The translations under genes and the position numbers were made by a program. From NCBI GenBank assembly GCA_964036315.1, contig OZ038510.1, positions 86,497,164-86,561,163 of the forward strand: 64,000 nucleotides of DNA, in the 5' to 3' direction. Below, one piece after another: positions 22,706-34,383 of this stretch. Positions within the stretch are counted from its first letter, which is position 1. The number at the start of each line of letters is the position of its first letter. The notes beneath the pieces were generated by a model. The model saw nothing but the letters and a program-made list of their open reading frames with translations, made no database searches and was not told where the DNA came from. Source of the DNA: Acanthosepion esculentum (taxonomy: Eukaryota; Mollusca; Cephalopoda; Sepiida; Sepiidae).

Positions 22706-22986
22706 ATTCCCTCTGTTCCGAAATAGTTGTTCCATAGCCGGAAATCTCATGTGGAATATACTAATTCTTAGTCGAATTGTTTGCCGTTTACATTAATAGG
22801 TTAGCATTGATGTTCCTCAAGTATTTATATTAGCTTATTCAGATTTAAATAATTTGAAGCGCCATTTATATCACTTTTTCACCACATTAAAATTGTATTT
22901 TTTTTTCAGACCACCCGCTGGCAAGAGATTATGATGGGAGAAGAGAAGCCAATTGGCAGAAATGCAAAACGAAATTGCAAGAAGCA
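22706..22986 (+). mobile_element. 5' fragment of the Stowaway-ended mariner
   Basis: It begins attccctctgttccgaaata and matches the reverse complement of 42930-43211 closely until about 22986, including a polypyrimidine-AG that looks like a 3' splice acceptor followed by the ATGATGGGAGAAGAG start region. The copy then breaks off into the RLE-LINE. It shows that this mariner is dispersed and not a single contaminating locus. Confidence 0.78.
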
Positions 22987-22989
22987 TCT

Positions 22990-25737
22990 GCTTCTTTCGT
23001 TCTTTTTATGGCCATGCAACGCCTTTTCCTCCCAGTTTTGTTGTGATTCTCATTTGGCCAAATAGTTTTATTTTCTGCTTTACACGTTTGGCATAGATGG
23101 TAATGGCTTCTTTTTGTTGGTAGGATTTCAGGTATATTATGCTGTTTCTTGAAGAATGAAGATTCTTTGTTGATGGAGTGCCTTTGGTGTATTAGTATTT
23201 GTAGGAGAGGATCGTTGGTTTTTGTGAGTTAGACTTCCAAACCGATTGTTGTAGTAGAGTTAATTCAAGTTGCATTGGACATCGAACTCCTAAAGTTCTT
23301 GGTACATAGAGCCTATTAACCTCTGATTTCGGGTCGTGCATTCTCATTTAGGTAAACATTTTTATGGACTTATCGTCCAATCTTTTAATGTCATTCAACT
23401 TCCATTTAATAATGGGGAAGCTGTATGTTACTACAGGTATAGTTAAGGTGTTGATAGCCTTCATTTTATTGGCCCCATTAAGTTCGCTTTCTAGTTTCAA
23501 ACACACTCTTCTATAATATTCTTTTCAGATCTTTTTCTTCATAATTGAATGTTGTATTCCGTCTCCTTCGTTAATTCTTAACTATTTGTATGTTCCATTT
23601 TGGTCGTCTAGTTCCTTAATCTTATTGTTGATATCAAGGTCTAAACATGTATTGTCGTTAGTTTACCGCTTTTGAAAATGGCTTTGACATATTTATCGAT
23701 TCCGAAATCCATCCTAATGTCTTCGTTGAAGGTTTTGACAATGTTGAGTAGATTTTTCTGCTGGTTGTCATCCTTGGCAAACGTTTTAAGATCATCAATA
23801 TAGAACAGGTGATTCAGTTTGCCATTCTCTGACTTGTATCCGTAGCTACTGGTGTTCAGTAGGCAGCTAAGTGGCGCTAATGCAAGGCAGAAGAGTAGTG
23901 GTGACAATGCTAATGACCCATCTGTATGCTTTAGGCTTAGTGTAGTCTTCTAGTTTTTCATGCTCTCCGTTATGAATTTGACTGTTGTGAAGCATACTCT
24001 GTATATTTTAGGCCCTTCTTTATCCATGAGTGTGGAAGACTGTCGAATGCCTTTCTGTAGTCAATTCATGCTGTCGATAAGCTTCTTTTCTTTGTTTTCA
24101 CTTCTTCCAATATTGTTTCATAGATAATTAGTTGGTCCTTACACACGTAACTTCCTCTTTTATATCCTTTCTATTCTGCTGGGAGTAAATTGTTTTTCTC
24201 AAGGAAGTTGTATGTCTTCTCGGTTATGATAGACTTGAGGATCGTGTACATTGTTGGTAGGCAGGTGATGGACACATAGTTCTTCGGGTTCTGCGTTTCT
24301 TCTGTTTTGGGGAGTAGGTATGTTACTCCCTACGTAAGCCATTTGGAGGGGCTTTATGATTATATCATTATAGTCCCGTGCGAGGTCTTGGTGGGTGCTT
24401 GATAGGTTTTTATCCAAAAATTGGCTATTCGGACTATTCCTTGTGCTTTGCAGTTTTTAGTTTTGCAGGTTGAAGCGGTTGTTCCAGTAATATTGATATA
24501 CGTCCATTTTCGGAACTCTATATGTTGGTATTGTTCCTGCTGTTGCATGATCCATGTAGCTCATTCATTGTGCATTTTGCAGTTTTCCCAAATCATACAC
24601 CCGAACTCCTCGACATCCTGGATATTAGATGCATCATTTATCTCTATTTTATTTTTTTTTGAAGATCTTGTTTTGCTTCTATTTTTTCATAACGCCTGAT
24701 TCTCTGTGCCTTCGCTTGAATTTGTTTTAGCTTCTCATTTACTTTTGGCACGTCAGTCTTGTTTCAGTTTTCAATGCTTCGTTTCAGTTGTCTCCTTTTC
24801 CTTTCTTTCATTTGGCAGCCCTTGTCTACTTCACTTAGAAGTGACAATTCTCCTAGTAGTTTATATATTTCGGTTTATATTTTTTCTTTCCAGACTTTCT
24901 TTTTCGTTTACGTTGTATTTTTACTTTTTCACCTATTGATTCTGTGATCGTTGCCTAGGCTGCAAATGTATGATGATTAATGTTTGTCAGATTCATCGGA
25001 CTTTCCATTTCGTTCTTTATTTTTCTAAATGCTCCGTTAGCGAGGTCGATGTATTCTTTCACTTGACGGTTTTTTCTTTTCTTTTGGAATTGTTGGCCTT
25101 TCCTCGAAAGGCATTTCCTTTGTCTCCTTCCATTTATATCGGATGTTTATTGTCATCTCTGTTTCTCTCTCATATTCGTCATTATCTTCCTGTTATTTGC
25201 TTGCGTACCTCAGAGGGATTATTACTACAACTGGTTTCTGTTTGTTCCACTGCATGTGTCTCGTCTGGGTTGTTGACATTTAGTCTCTTGATGTTGACGT
25301 TTAATCTATGTTTGATGTCTTCTCTGATGCTTTCGAGTTCTATGTCAGGTTTTTTTTTTCATGATGATATCACACCTGACATTGGTTAGTTTGTTGGCAT
25401 CGATGGTTAGTCTGTTTGAGGGATGTTTATCTCGCCAGATATTATAGGCGGCTTTGGTCGTTGTTGTTGTTGGATTTATCATAGCGGTGTAAAAGGCTAT
25501 CCTTACTTCAATATACTCTTCCCTAGACCATTTATTTACTGTTCCTTTTGTGGGTTTTTCTTTTAATGAATATAGTGAGCCTCTGAGAGGACTGTTCTCG
25601 GCGTGGTTTTCCTTTAGTTCTCGTTGTGCAGAGTTTGTTCCAGTTGCAGACTCTTCGATCCCAGTGTGGTTCCTCACTGGGGATCGCGGTCCTTGTTGAC
25701 CACGTGACGACTGATGCGGTTTAGTAATATTTTTCAT
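22990..25737 (-). pseudogene. RLE-type LINE pol, N-terminal region through RT thumb
   Basis: Minus-strand pieces in order: an N-terminal frame (25345-25737) with WSREEYIEVRIAFYTAM; a region with IIKPLQMAYVGSNIPTPQN (24199-24417); the RT palm SPLLFCLALAPLS...LNHLFYIDDLKTFAKDD with catalytic Asp-Asp (23641-23907); then a broken thumb with INTLTIPVVTYSFPIIKWKL and MHDPKSEVNRLYVPR. The endonuclease end is not present here, but the RLE fragments at 1892 and 6062 look like the missing part of the same or a sister family. Stops and shifts are frequent. Confidence 0.68.
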
Positions 25738-25744
25738 TGTGTCA

Positions 25745-26570
25745 ACATTATAGTTAGTTCGTATTTACCCATACGTGGGGGCTGCTACGTGGGCGCCAGA
25801 GCACATCCATTCCATGGTGGGCCATCACGTTCAGGAGGCCAGGACTTCTTCTGCTATCTTTTTTAACTATAGCTATTATAAACAACAACGGTAAAATCTT
25901 GTAGTATATATATAATATTATATATATAAAATATTATATATCTTTATAAACGTGTGGATCCCTAGGAGACACGACGTGCTTCACCAGACCCCGACATAAC
26001 TTCAATTTTCAACAAAATTTTCTTTGACTTTTCTATTTTTTTTTATGTTCAATAATATGAAACTATATTCAAATCTCTTTAATCTTGTTATTACATGAAT
26101 ATATTTTATCCGTAAATACAATTAATATATAGTCACTAAATATATTTGAATAAAAGTTTATTATAAGTGTTTGTAATGTAGGGCTTATAAAATAAAAATT
26201 GTATATAAATTACTAATAAATAAATTACTAACTAAAGAGGCTTAAAAATAGCCGATAAGTCAGTTTCACGATAATCATGACCACTGCAATCATCATCATC
26301 ACTACTACGATTGCATTACTCTTTGCCTCACTTCTTTCTTCCTATTATCAGTTATGAGAATCAAATAACTGTTCAATACTCTGCTCGAATCAGTTAAGAA
26401 AAAAAGATTTGCGTTCAAACTTAATAAAACTAGTAGGTACCAATTATATATTAGTTATGTCAACAAAATAATATAACTTAGTAACATGTGTTAATCTGAA
26501 ATTTAATTTGCGGCTTTATACTAATCAATGTAGAAATATACGCAAATTTTTTGTATTTTTTTTTTAAGGT
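25745..26570. other. no recognisable feature
   Basis: AT-rich. A short palindromic run of TATATA/ATATTAT lies near 25900-25950. Nothing else identified. Confidence 0.4.
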
Positions 26571-26571
26571 T

Positions 26572-27520
26572 TTCACCCCAAGCAAGGCTGGAAGCCACTA
26601 GCACGCAAGGGGTTACAGAAGATTTGGAGAGAGAGCAGATAGGAGTGAAAGAGGAAAGGATGTGGAGAAGGATAGTGGATAGATGAAGGCAATGGGGTTA
26701 CAGAAGATTTGGAGCGAGAGCAGAAAGGAGAGAAAGAGGAAAGGATGTGGAGAAGGAGAGTGGATAGATCAAGGGTTACAGAAGATTTGGAGCGAGAGCA
26801 GAAAGGAGAGAAAGAGGAAAGGATGTGGAGAAGGAGAGTGGATAGATCAAGGCAAGGGGTTACAGAAGATTTGGAGCGAGAGCAGAAAGGAGAGAAATTG
26901 GAAAGGATGTGGAGAAGGAGAGTGGATAGATCAAGGCAAGGGGTTACAGAAGATTTGGAGCGAGAACAGATAGGAGTGAAAGAGGAAAGGATGTGGAGAA
27001 GGATAGTGGATAGATCAAGGCAAGGGGTTACAGAAGATTTGGAGCGAGAGGAGTGTTATAGGAAAGGATGTGGAGAAGGAGAGTGGATAGATCAAGGCAA
27101 TGTGTTACAGAAGATTTGGAGCGAGAACAGATAGGAGTGAAAGTGGAAAGGATGTGGAGAAGGATAGTGGATAGATCAAGGCAAGGGGTTACAGAAGATT
27201 TGGAGCGAAAGCAGATAGGAGTGTTATAGGAAAGGATGTGGAGAAGGATAGTGGATAGATCAAGGCAAGGGGTTACAGAAGATTTGGAGCGAGAGCATAT
27301 ATGAGTGTTAGAGGAAATGATGTGGAGAAGGATAGTTGATAGATCAAGGCAAAGGTTACAAAAGATTTGGAGCGAGAGCAGATATGAGTGTTAGAGGAAA
27401 GGATGTGGAGAAGGATAGTGGATAGATCAAGGCAAGAGGTTACAGAAGATTTGGAGCGAGAGCAGATAGGAGTGAAAGAGGAAAGGATGTGGAGAAGGAT
27501 AGTGGATAGATCAAGGCCAC
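26572..27520 (-). repeat. 84-bp tandem repeat in a LINE 3' region
   Basis: The phrase ggttacagaagatttgga recurs at 26611, 26696, 26774, 26858, 26942, 27026, 27103, 27187, 27271, 27354 and 27438, a period of 77-85 bp, mostly 84. One such unit is found in LINE 3' regions at 13380 and two at 45600-45770, so the array is an expansion of a LINE 3' segment. Since 84 is a multiple of three, spurious frames stay open on the plus strand. Confidence 0.9.
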
Positions 27521-27905
27521 TGGAGATGTCGATTGACGTTACATTTGAATAGTTGGAGATTATAGTCATCAGGGAAACAGGAATAAGGAAGAGAGTTTCA
27601 CAGGCGAGAGGTGCGAGATATGAACCTATTGGAGTAGAAGAGACGTTTACATGTAACAGTTTCAACAGTGAAAGGGTGGGAGCGGGATGCCAGCTTCGTA
27701 GGACGCTTGAATTCATAAAGCCTGGGAACCAGCGAAAGCAGCTCATCAGAGCAATTACCGTGAAAGTATTTGTAAAAAAGACAGAGCGAGGCGACGGCGC
27801 GTCTGTGAGAGAGTGACTGCAGACGAGATGACAGATCAAGGCCAATTACGTTGCATACCCGTTTCTGGATCTTATCAAGAACCCAATTTATACTTACGTA
27901 CACAC
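27521..27905 (-). pseudogene. LINE reverse transcriptase C-terminus
   Basis: The minus strand reads VLDKIQKRVCNVIGLDLSSR, LQSLSHRRAVASL, LFYKYFHGNCSDELLSLVP and FKRPTKLASRSHPFTVETV, then SRTSRL with a frameshift before the LWN-LP motif. It is continuous with the tandem array, which takes the place of the 3' UTR. Catalytic motifs are absent. Confidence 0.7.
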
Positions 27906-27924
27906 ATATACAAGGACACATGAC

Positions 27925-28270
27925 GATAAACTACATCCGCGTCCTGGGTAAGACGATAAACTACATCCGCGTCCTGGGTAAGACGATAAACTACGTCCAA
28001 CAGCAAGGCCTCTGATCAGGAGGTTTTGAGGAGCGTGGAACCACCTCTTAATTGCTGGTGTTCCCAAGTCAACCCTGACCCGGGGTGTTAGGGTCCTAGC
28101 TATGGGCAAATAGTTAACACCTAAACTTGTGTAAAATTAGGTTTAATACAAAAAATACTTTGTAATAAAAAACCTATTACCAGCACTAATTTTTGAAGGA
28201 AAAATTATCAGCAATACTTTAAAAAAATACCAGAAATACAAACAGTTATATATTCTTTGAAAAAAATATG
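27925..28270 (+). mobile_element. element H copy: head plus short minisatellite
   Basis: Three tandem 'gacgataaactac(a/g)tcc...gtcctgggtaa' units, then 'caaggcctctgatcaggagg', 'accacctcttaattgctgg' and 'ctatgggcaaatagttaac', followed by AT-rich units with ATTACCAGCACTAA. It has the same order as the minus copy at 12700-12985, and the two are very similar. Confidence 0.65.
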
Positions 28271-28271
28271 A

Positions 28272-28432
28272 CCAAAAATGGGGCATATGAGGACATCAGT
28301 AATTCCAGTTGTAGCTGGAGCACTCGGATTGATTGGAAATGGTTTCGATATACCCATTGAAGGTATTCCTGGCAGCCCATGCTGCAGTGCTAGGATCTGG
28401 TTGGGAGGCTTTGGTCCTGAGCTGCAATAATT
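28272..28432 (+). pseudogene. RLE-LINE endonuclease tail fragment
   Basis: Reads MGHMRTSVIPVVAGALGLIG and EGIPGSPCCS, matching the HMGTSTIPVVVGALGLVG and EGIPGSPCLKE tail of the copies at 1892 and 6062, but diverged. It runs opposite in strand to the adjoining fragment. Confidence 0.65.
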
Positions 28433-28860
28433 AGGCCTTTTACCTCAGCTTTCAACCCGGTACTCCTCAGCCACTGATGTGTTTTCTTCAGCTTCGTTCG
28501 TTCTTTTAGGTATTTACCATGCAACGCCTTGTCCTCGTAGGTTTTTTTTGTAATTTCATTTGGCTAAGCTGTTTTGCTTTCTGCTTTACTCATTTGATGT
28601 AGACGGTATTAGCTTCGTTTTTTGTTGGTAGGGTTTCAGATATATTACGCTGTTTCTTGAAGAGTGCAGCTTCTTTGTTGATGGAGTGGATTTGTTGTTT
28701 TAATATTTGTAGGAGAGGGTCATTGTTTTTTGTGGGGTATGCTTCCAATCCCATTGTTGTATTTTTTATACTTAGTTCACACATCTGGCTGGTCTTTTCA
28801 GTATAAGTAGAGGCTTAATCAGGTGTTTCCTGTTTAGGATTGGATTTCTGGTTCCTTCTA
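28433..28860 (-). pseudogene. RLE-LINE linker fragment
   Basis: The minus-strand frame at 28590-28784 has LLQILKQQIHSINKEAALFK and QRNISETLPTKNEANTVY, which matches the sequence on the minus strand at about 23080-23230 (after the RT thumb of the element at 22990-25737). It is a short internal piece of that LINE. Confidence 0.55.
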
Positions 28861-28954
28861 AAGTCCGCTTCAAATCTGTAATCCTAACGTCTGCGCCTCA
28901 ACTCTGAAATTTTATTCACTATTTATTTCCTTTTATTTATTTTTCTCTCCTCCA

Positions 28955-29232
28955 CCAATAGACGGTGATGTCTGATTTGGCGCCCCAAAGGATGCATTCT
29001 GTTGAAATCCACAAGATCTTCACTTGGTCGTTTTCAATTCATTTTCTCTGGTTTATGGCGGGACTGTTTCTCGTCGACTGCAATTCCGTACTTCCTAAAT
29101 ATACGCCGATGCAGATGACAGACCACTTTATAACGGCTATGCTCGTGTTCTTCCTGAGCAGCTATTTCAGAAGCGCGCTAAAGGTGACAGTTACTTTCTC
29201 CATATCACAAAGCCAACACTTGTCCAAATCCA
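28955..29232 (-). pseudogene. second RLE-LINE lineage, zinc-finger region
   Basis: The minus strand reads CWLCDMEKVTVTF (start of a C-x2-C knuckle), then IENDQVKILWIS, similar to the E-N-x-x-x-KILWDF segment that precedes the RPDI catalytic block. Several stops interrupt it. It is clearly diverged from the 6062 family. Confidence 0.4.
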
Positions 29233-29307
29233 CTTAACGGTAGATGTTATTCCGAAGAGAATTAGTCTGCAGAGCTTGGTCTTTGGCGACGTCTCATAAG
29301 ACTTCTG

Positions 29308-29422
29308 TTTCGTGTTTCAATTTGCCTTTTGTTAACTCATCCCACGACGTTTTAATGGCCCGGGTCATTAAGACAAAAGATTCGTGTGGTTGGGTGACGA
29401 AAGGCGAATTGAAACGCGAGAT
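29308..29422. repeat. fold-back element
   Basis: The left arm (tttcgtgtttcaatttgcc..., 29308-29362) and right arm (...ggcgaattgaaacgcgaga, 29363-29422) are inverted with several mismatches and meet at 'ggcccgggtc'. It has no coding sequence. Confidence 0.65.
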
Positions 29423-29439
29423 TGAAAGCCTACTGTTTT

Positions 29440-29515
29440 TTGTTTTTATTATTAATATTATTAATATTATTATTATTAGTAGTAGTAGTAGTCGTAGTAG
29501 TAGTATCCTATTATG
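29440..29515. repeat. (ATT)n(AGT)n microsatellite
   Basis: Triplet repeats ATT then AGT. Confidence 0.85.
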
Positions 29516-29964
29516 TTTTTTGTTCTTTCGTTCCTTAGCGCGTACGTTACGCCCTACCATTTCCTCCCTAACATTATTCCGTTTTAATTGTGAGGAAAGA
29601 CGGAAAAGACATATCAGAAATGCTGTTTGGTTTCAGTGAGAGAAAGAAGGAAAGAAGGTAAAGGAGGCGATAACACTCTCCCGTATTTCACATCCGCTTA
29701 AGTGAAATGGAAAATCTTGTTAATTTTTAAATCTTTTCATTTGCATTTCTTTAAATAACGACCTGCATTCATATATATTATTGCTATTGTAATATCTTGT
29801 TAAAGCTGTTTAGCTCATATATTTAACGATTCAGTCGGAGAAATTCCACGGGTATTTTCTCGTCATGGAACTCACAAGGAACTTATTTGTTCAGTAAATA
29901 TTATGACACTACATCAGAAAATTCCAACAGGAAAACCGTTAATTTTTCAGTGCACTGCTATTCA

Positions 29965-30100
29965 TTATTATTATTATTAGTAGTAGTAGTAGTAGTATTA
30001 GTATTATTAGTAGTAGCAGTAGTAGTAGCAGCAGTAGTAGTAGTAGTAGTAGTATCAGCAGTAGTAGTAGTAGTAGTAGCAGTAGTAGTAGTAGTATTCG
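29965..30100. repeat. (TAG)n triplet tract
   Basis: TAG/CAG/ATT triplets with scattered changes; open frames here are artefacts of the triplet period. Confidence 0.9.
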
Positions 30101-30300
30101 CCGAGTTTTCATACCAGCACTAACTGATGATATGAAAAGCGGATCAAGTGACAATTTGTCTTCTCAGTACTCCAGAATGTTCTCCCCACTATTTAAGCTG
30201 ATTTATTTTCTTTTTCTTTTCACAACTCCCTTTCTCTCTTTCTCTTTCTCTTTCTCTCTCCCTCTCCACTGATCTCTCTTTTTCCCTCACCCTGCCCACC

Positions 30301-30640
30301 CTTCATCTACCAACCCCAAGACTGGTTAGCATTGGGTTACCGGACGCCATTCAGTCAGTGGCAATAATGTGATAACTCTGCAAACAGACGGGTTGGTCTT
30401 CCGGTCCAGTCATACCACACATGTTCTTCAAAATCAAGATGAAATACAATACAGGGTGGGTCGGGAGTACGCGCCCGGTTTACCTAGCGAGGATACGTCA
30501 CCACCTCGGTGCAGTTAGTACTGTGAACACATGCAGGGCACTTAATATACATTCAACTTTTTTTAAAATTTCTTTCAAGGCTTTTGCTCCAGACCGGTAG
30601 TTTAAAAAAAAACTTCTTACATAGACTATTCAGTATGTTC
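30301..30640. other. no recognisable feature
   Basis: Unassigned sequence between the CT-rich stretch at 30230-30300 and the PLE fragment. It may be the 5' part of that element. Confidence 0.35.
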
Positions 30641-30648
30641 CTCACTAG

Positions 30649-31060
30649 GAATGGTGCTCGCCATTATCACCAGCAATGGCGAATATATACATACAATACT
30701 TTGAGTAAATGGCATTAGAATCTATATCTCTAAAGCCAGCTCTATGGTTAAGGTACTTAAATGACACCTTCATACTCTGGCCACACAAGGAAGCCGTTCA
30801 GGTTCTACTGGACCATGTGAACTCAATAAGACCTTCGGTACAGTTCACAATGGAGAAAGAGAGTAACAACACACTCCCATTCCTGGATGTTATAATATCT
30901 CGAACAGAGCATGGATTCAAGACATCCGTATACCGTAAACCGACATTCACCGGATAGTACTTCGATTTCAACTCCCACCATCTATACAGCGTAAAGAAAG
31001 GGATCGTCCGCTGCTTAAAAACACCGAGCAGAAGTCATAAGTGGTGACCCAGAGACATTA
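30649..31060 (+). pseudogene. Penelope-like reverse transcriptase, catalytic motif mutated
   Basis: The plus strand reads CSPLSPAMANIYIQYFE, stop, MALESISLK, then LRYLNDTFILWPHKEAVQVL, ESNNTLPFLDVIISRT and VYRKPTFTG before a stop at 30955. The order SPLSP, Y-x-DD, FLDV and YRKPT is characteristic of Penelope-like RTs. Here the YVDD box of the sister copy (48338-48634) reads YLND, so the first catalytic Asp is lost. A broken continuation (NSHHLYSVKKGIVRCLK) follows. Confidence 0.78.
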
Positions 31061-31119
31061 GATTAAGAATTGGTCAGTATAAGTAGTACCCTACAACGTA
31101 ACAACTACCCTGGGTTCAA

Positions 31120-31205
31120 AGCAGCAGCCCCAATAAACTGGGATAGGCGAAACGTTGTGATGAATATGGCAACAAAGATGAGGACCGAATAATATAAATA
31201 GTGTA
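31120..31205 (+). repeat. Penelope-like terminal unit, 3' half of ribozyme-like core
   Basis: GGCGAAACGTTGTGATG followed by 'aatatggcaacaaagatgaggac' is the core-plus-tail sequence of the terminal units at 46640 and 53000, in the orientation of the RT. The upstream CTGANGA box is missing, so it is only half of the motif. Confidence 0.6.
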
Positions 31206-31209
31206 AAAA

Positions 31210-31978
31210 TAATCAATGTCTATATGTTATGTACAAGAATAAAGTATTCAGTAACGGCTGAACAACAAGTTGTGTCAAATTAATGATTTGACATGGACTT
31301 AACAAGTTGCCTGATATCATCAGAGAAAATTCGAAAAAACTTTGGATTCAACCTGGTAGGTTTGTACCTTTTACCATCTCTATTAGTCACAAGGCCATTA
31401 AATAAAGATTGTTTACCCCTGTTTCTATTACTATGGTACTATACCATTCACATAAATACAGTAGTAAATACTGTATGCGCGTCAGCAGTTGGAGATTCGT
31501 CTCCAGCTCTCCTGATCAAACTCTCTGCCTCCGAGCAATGAGGATCCCCATGCGAGGTTCTACCGCTGGCGAATCTTATATGTGTTGTTCTTGTTCTAAG
31601 TATTATCGTTCATTACCAACCTTCGTTTGATTATTCTATTCAGTAACCTTCCCTAGGTTACAACAATTACCTTTAATATGTCATGTGAGTGTTAAATTTT
31701 CTCAGACCTCTTTTCCCATTGTAACAGAGAAATTTCAAACCTCTCTTTGTGATTGTAAGGAAAATAAAAACATAATTTATTAAATGGCCTAGTCGTTAAA
31801 ATTATTAGTATAAACATATCCTAAAAAATATCTCAAATTAATATTTAAAATGAAGCTAAAATTTATAATTTTCTAAAATTAATTTATACTAATTTATATT
31901 TATCTAAAATTGACATCTAAAATTAGACTATCCTACAATTTTATTACTATTATACATAACTTGTCTGGTAGTTCTTAT
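31210..31978. other. no recognisable feature
   Basis: Short overlapping frames at 31293-31630 have no motif that I recognise. The rest is AT-rich. Confidence 0.35.
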
Positions 31979-31979
31979 T

Positions 31980-32290
31980 TCTAGTCCTGGGTATGACGAT
32001 AAACTACATCCTGCATCAAGGCTTCTGATCAGGAGTTTGGAGGTCTTGAGAAGCGGGGAATCACCTCTTTATTGATGTTGTTACTAAGTTCACCATGACC
32101 AGCGGTGGTAGCACCTGTCAAGGCAAATAGTAAATAACCCCAAACAAAAAAAAAACACTGTGAAAGTATAACAATACATTTTTACAGTAAAAATAACACC
32201 AATTCATTTTTATATAATAAAATACCAGCAATACATACTTATAGTAAAATTACCAACAATACATTTTATCTATAATCGAAAGCATTCAAT
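31980..32290 (+). mobile_element. element H copy
   Basis: 'cctgggtatgacgataaactacatcc', 'gcttctgatcaggag', 'aatcacctctttattg' and 'agcacctgtcaaggcaaatag' are followed by units with ACCAACAATACATTTTAT. One head unit and about four minisatellite units. Confidence 0.65.
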
Positions 32291-32930
32291 TGCGTTCAAA
32301 ATATTTAGATTTCAGAATTAAATAACTCATAGAGGTGTTGATATGCTGCTAAACAAAATCAACCAACCAAACTACGAAGTCCTGATTTCTCTAAAGTCTT
32401 CCTCGTAGCTGACATGCTCTGCCCATGACATTCTCAATATCCTTCAGCAGATCCACATCTCTGCCGTTTCAAAGTTCGTATCCATATTCTTTTATATCAT
32501 CGTCAAATACATGAAGTGCTTTCGTATCAATGAAAATGAAGCCCTTGCCAGACCATAATAGTTTCTCACCCGGGCTTTACCGTGTTGGATAATTTTTCTT
32601 CAATCATTTCTGAGCATGTGTTAATTTTATATCAATATATATCATCTGTTGAAATTTCGAATTAGTATATATTTAAGCAACATATCTTCATTCAAACATG
32701 TTCCATTAAATAATATTGACATATAGAGTGTAGCAGTAACGTGTTGAAGTGCATATAAGAAACATTTTGCATTTCTACCAATTTCGGGTTACCTCCCTTG
32801 TATGGCCTTACCTTACCTTCCATGTCTACGACGGATACATTTAAAATTTTAAAATAATTATAACAAAGCACATTAACGTGTGATTTTTAAAATGGCCATC
32901 ACATCGATGACAGTTACAAGTTTGTTTTTG
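32291..32930. other. no recognisable feature
   Basis: Nothing identified. Confidence 0.4.
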
Positions 32931-33244
32931 TACTTCACCCCTGAGGATGACTTCGGGGGGGATCGAAAGTACTTCGGTAGGAAAAAAACAACGATGCCTT
33001 CCTTGATAAATTTCATCGTAACATCAAGAAAAATATTAGAGTACGAGATAGGAATATTATAAAAATGAATTGATATTATATATATATATATATATATGAA
33101 TAATAAAGACAAAAGGAAAACTTAGTGTTCCGTCCTTTGTGGGAATTTATCAACGCAAATGCAATGATTTATTTTGTAAAAAGTATTTATATACAAGACC
33201 AAAAATGTTGTTGGTTTTCCAGTTTTAGAATTAGGAACGCATTT

Positions 33245-33290
33245 ACCTTGTTGAAGCCCTACAGAGGGCGAAACGCGTTTTTTTATTGTC
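33245..33290 (+). other. hammerhead-like motif relic
   Basis: TTGTTGA, then an AGCCCT/AGGGCG hairpin, then GAAACGCG. The spacing is that of a hammerhead core with a strong stem II, but the first box departs from CTGANGA at two positions and the cleavage triplet is not clear. Confidence 0.4.
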
Positions 33291-33319
33291 TTTATTATTC
33301 TTATTGGCTTTTTACAGAT

Positions 33320-33905
33320 AAAATGTGCCACATCTGACCGCGTGGGGCGGTTGGCAAGTATCCTTGCTTCGGCTCCAGCTATGCTAGTTGAACTCTCTGC
33401 CTTCGGGCAGTTCAACCCAGACGAAGCTATGTCAAAGGGCAGAGTCTCGTCTCGGGTGGTAGACAGCTACCCGACCCCGTTTTTTTACGAGGTCTACAGG
33501 GAAATTTTGCCCGAGACTACCGGCTCGCCTTTACCCCGTATTAAAAAAGGCGTTGTGCCACATCCTGCCTCGCAGGGTGGTAAGGTAAATAACCTTGCTT
33601 CGGCTCCAGCTATGCTAGTCGAACTCTCCGCCTTCGGACAGAGAGGAACCCAGACGAGGCTATGTCGAATGAGCTAGGTTTTGACCCCGCATTAAAATAT
33701 CCTTGAGCCACATCCTGCCTCGCGGAGAGGTAATATAAATAACGTTGCTTCGGCTATGAGTTGGAGAATTTTTGGCCGATCCTACGGGTTCGGTTTTGTC
33801 CCGCATTAAAAACGGCCTTGTGCCACATACGGCCACCCTGGGGGGATAAGATAATTATCCTTGCTTCAGCAAGAGCCTCGTCTGTGGTGGTAGACAGCTA
33901 CCCGG
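33320..33905 (+). repeat. degenerate tandem repeat, four units
   Basis: Units starting with 'tgccacat' at 33327, 33557, 33717 and 33822 share 'atccttgcttcggctcc', 'gctatgctagt(t/c)gaactctc' and 'taccccg(t/c)attaaaa', with internal deletions that make their lengths differ (about 230, 160 and 105 bp). The composition is less AT-rich than the neighbourhood. An open frame across it (33342-33677) is probably incidental. Confidence 0.7.
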
Positions 33906-34162
33906 CCCCTTGTATACGGAGTCTACGGTAAATTTCTTTCACCTATGACTGTGTTGCTGTTCCTTCACTCGAGTACCACCTTTGTCTGTTTGTAACATCT
34001 TTCACGATACAACAGCTGTTAACAAACAAAAGGGATACAGGCAAGTGATCGCTTTGACTCAAGATGAAACCTCAGTAGCGCAATTTTCAATTGGGACATC
34101 AGTCCCTAGGCCGTCAAGAGGAAAATCACGGAGTCTCAATGAGTATGCCGGTAACGGAAAGA

Positions 34163-34164
<2 letters not shown>

Positions 34165-34230
<66 letters not shown>
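34165..34230. repeat. (TA)n microsatellite
   Basis: A pure TA tract. Confidence 0.95.
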
Positions 34231-34232
<2 letters not shown>

Positions 34233-34383
34233 CATACCCAAGTGTGGGATTGGTATATAGGGAATAAATTCTAATAACCAACAATTATTATTCTTTAAAG
34301 AGTGCTCAATACAGAGTAGAGCAGATATAATCATTTATTTAAATATTATAACATAAATATGTTATAAAATCACTACAAAAATA

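Noticed and set aside
26683..27134. Two overlapping frames with repeated charged units (EREQKGEKEERMWRRRVDRSR)
   Set aside because: They are translations of the 84-bp LINE 3' tandem repeat; the period is a multiple of three, so frames stay open by construction, and the LINE coding strand is the opposite one.
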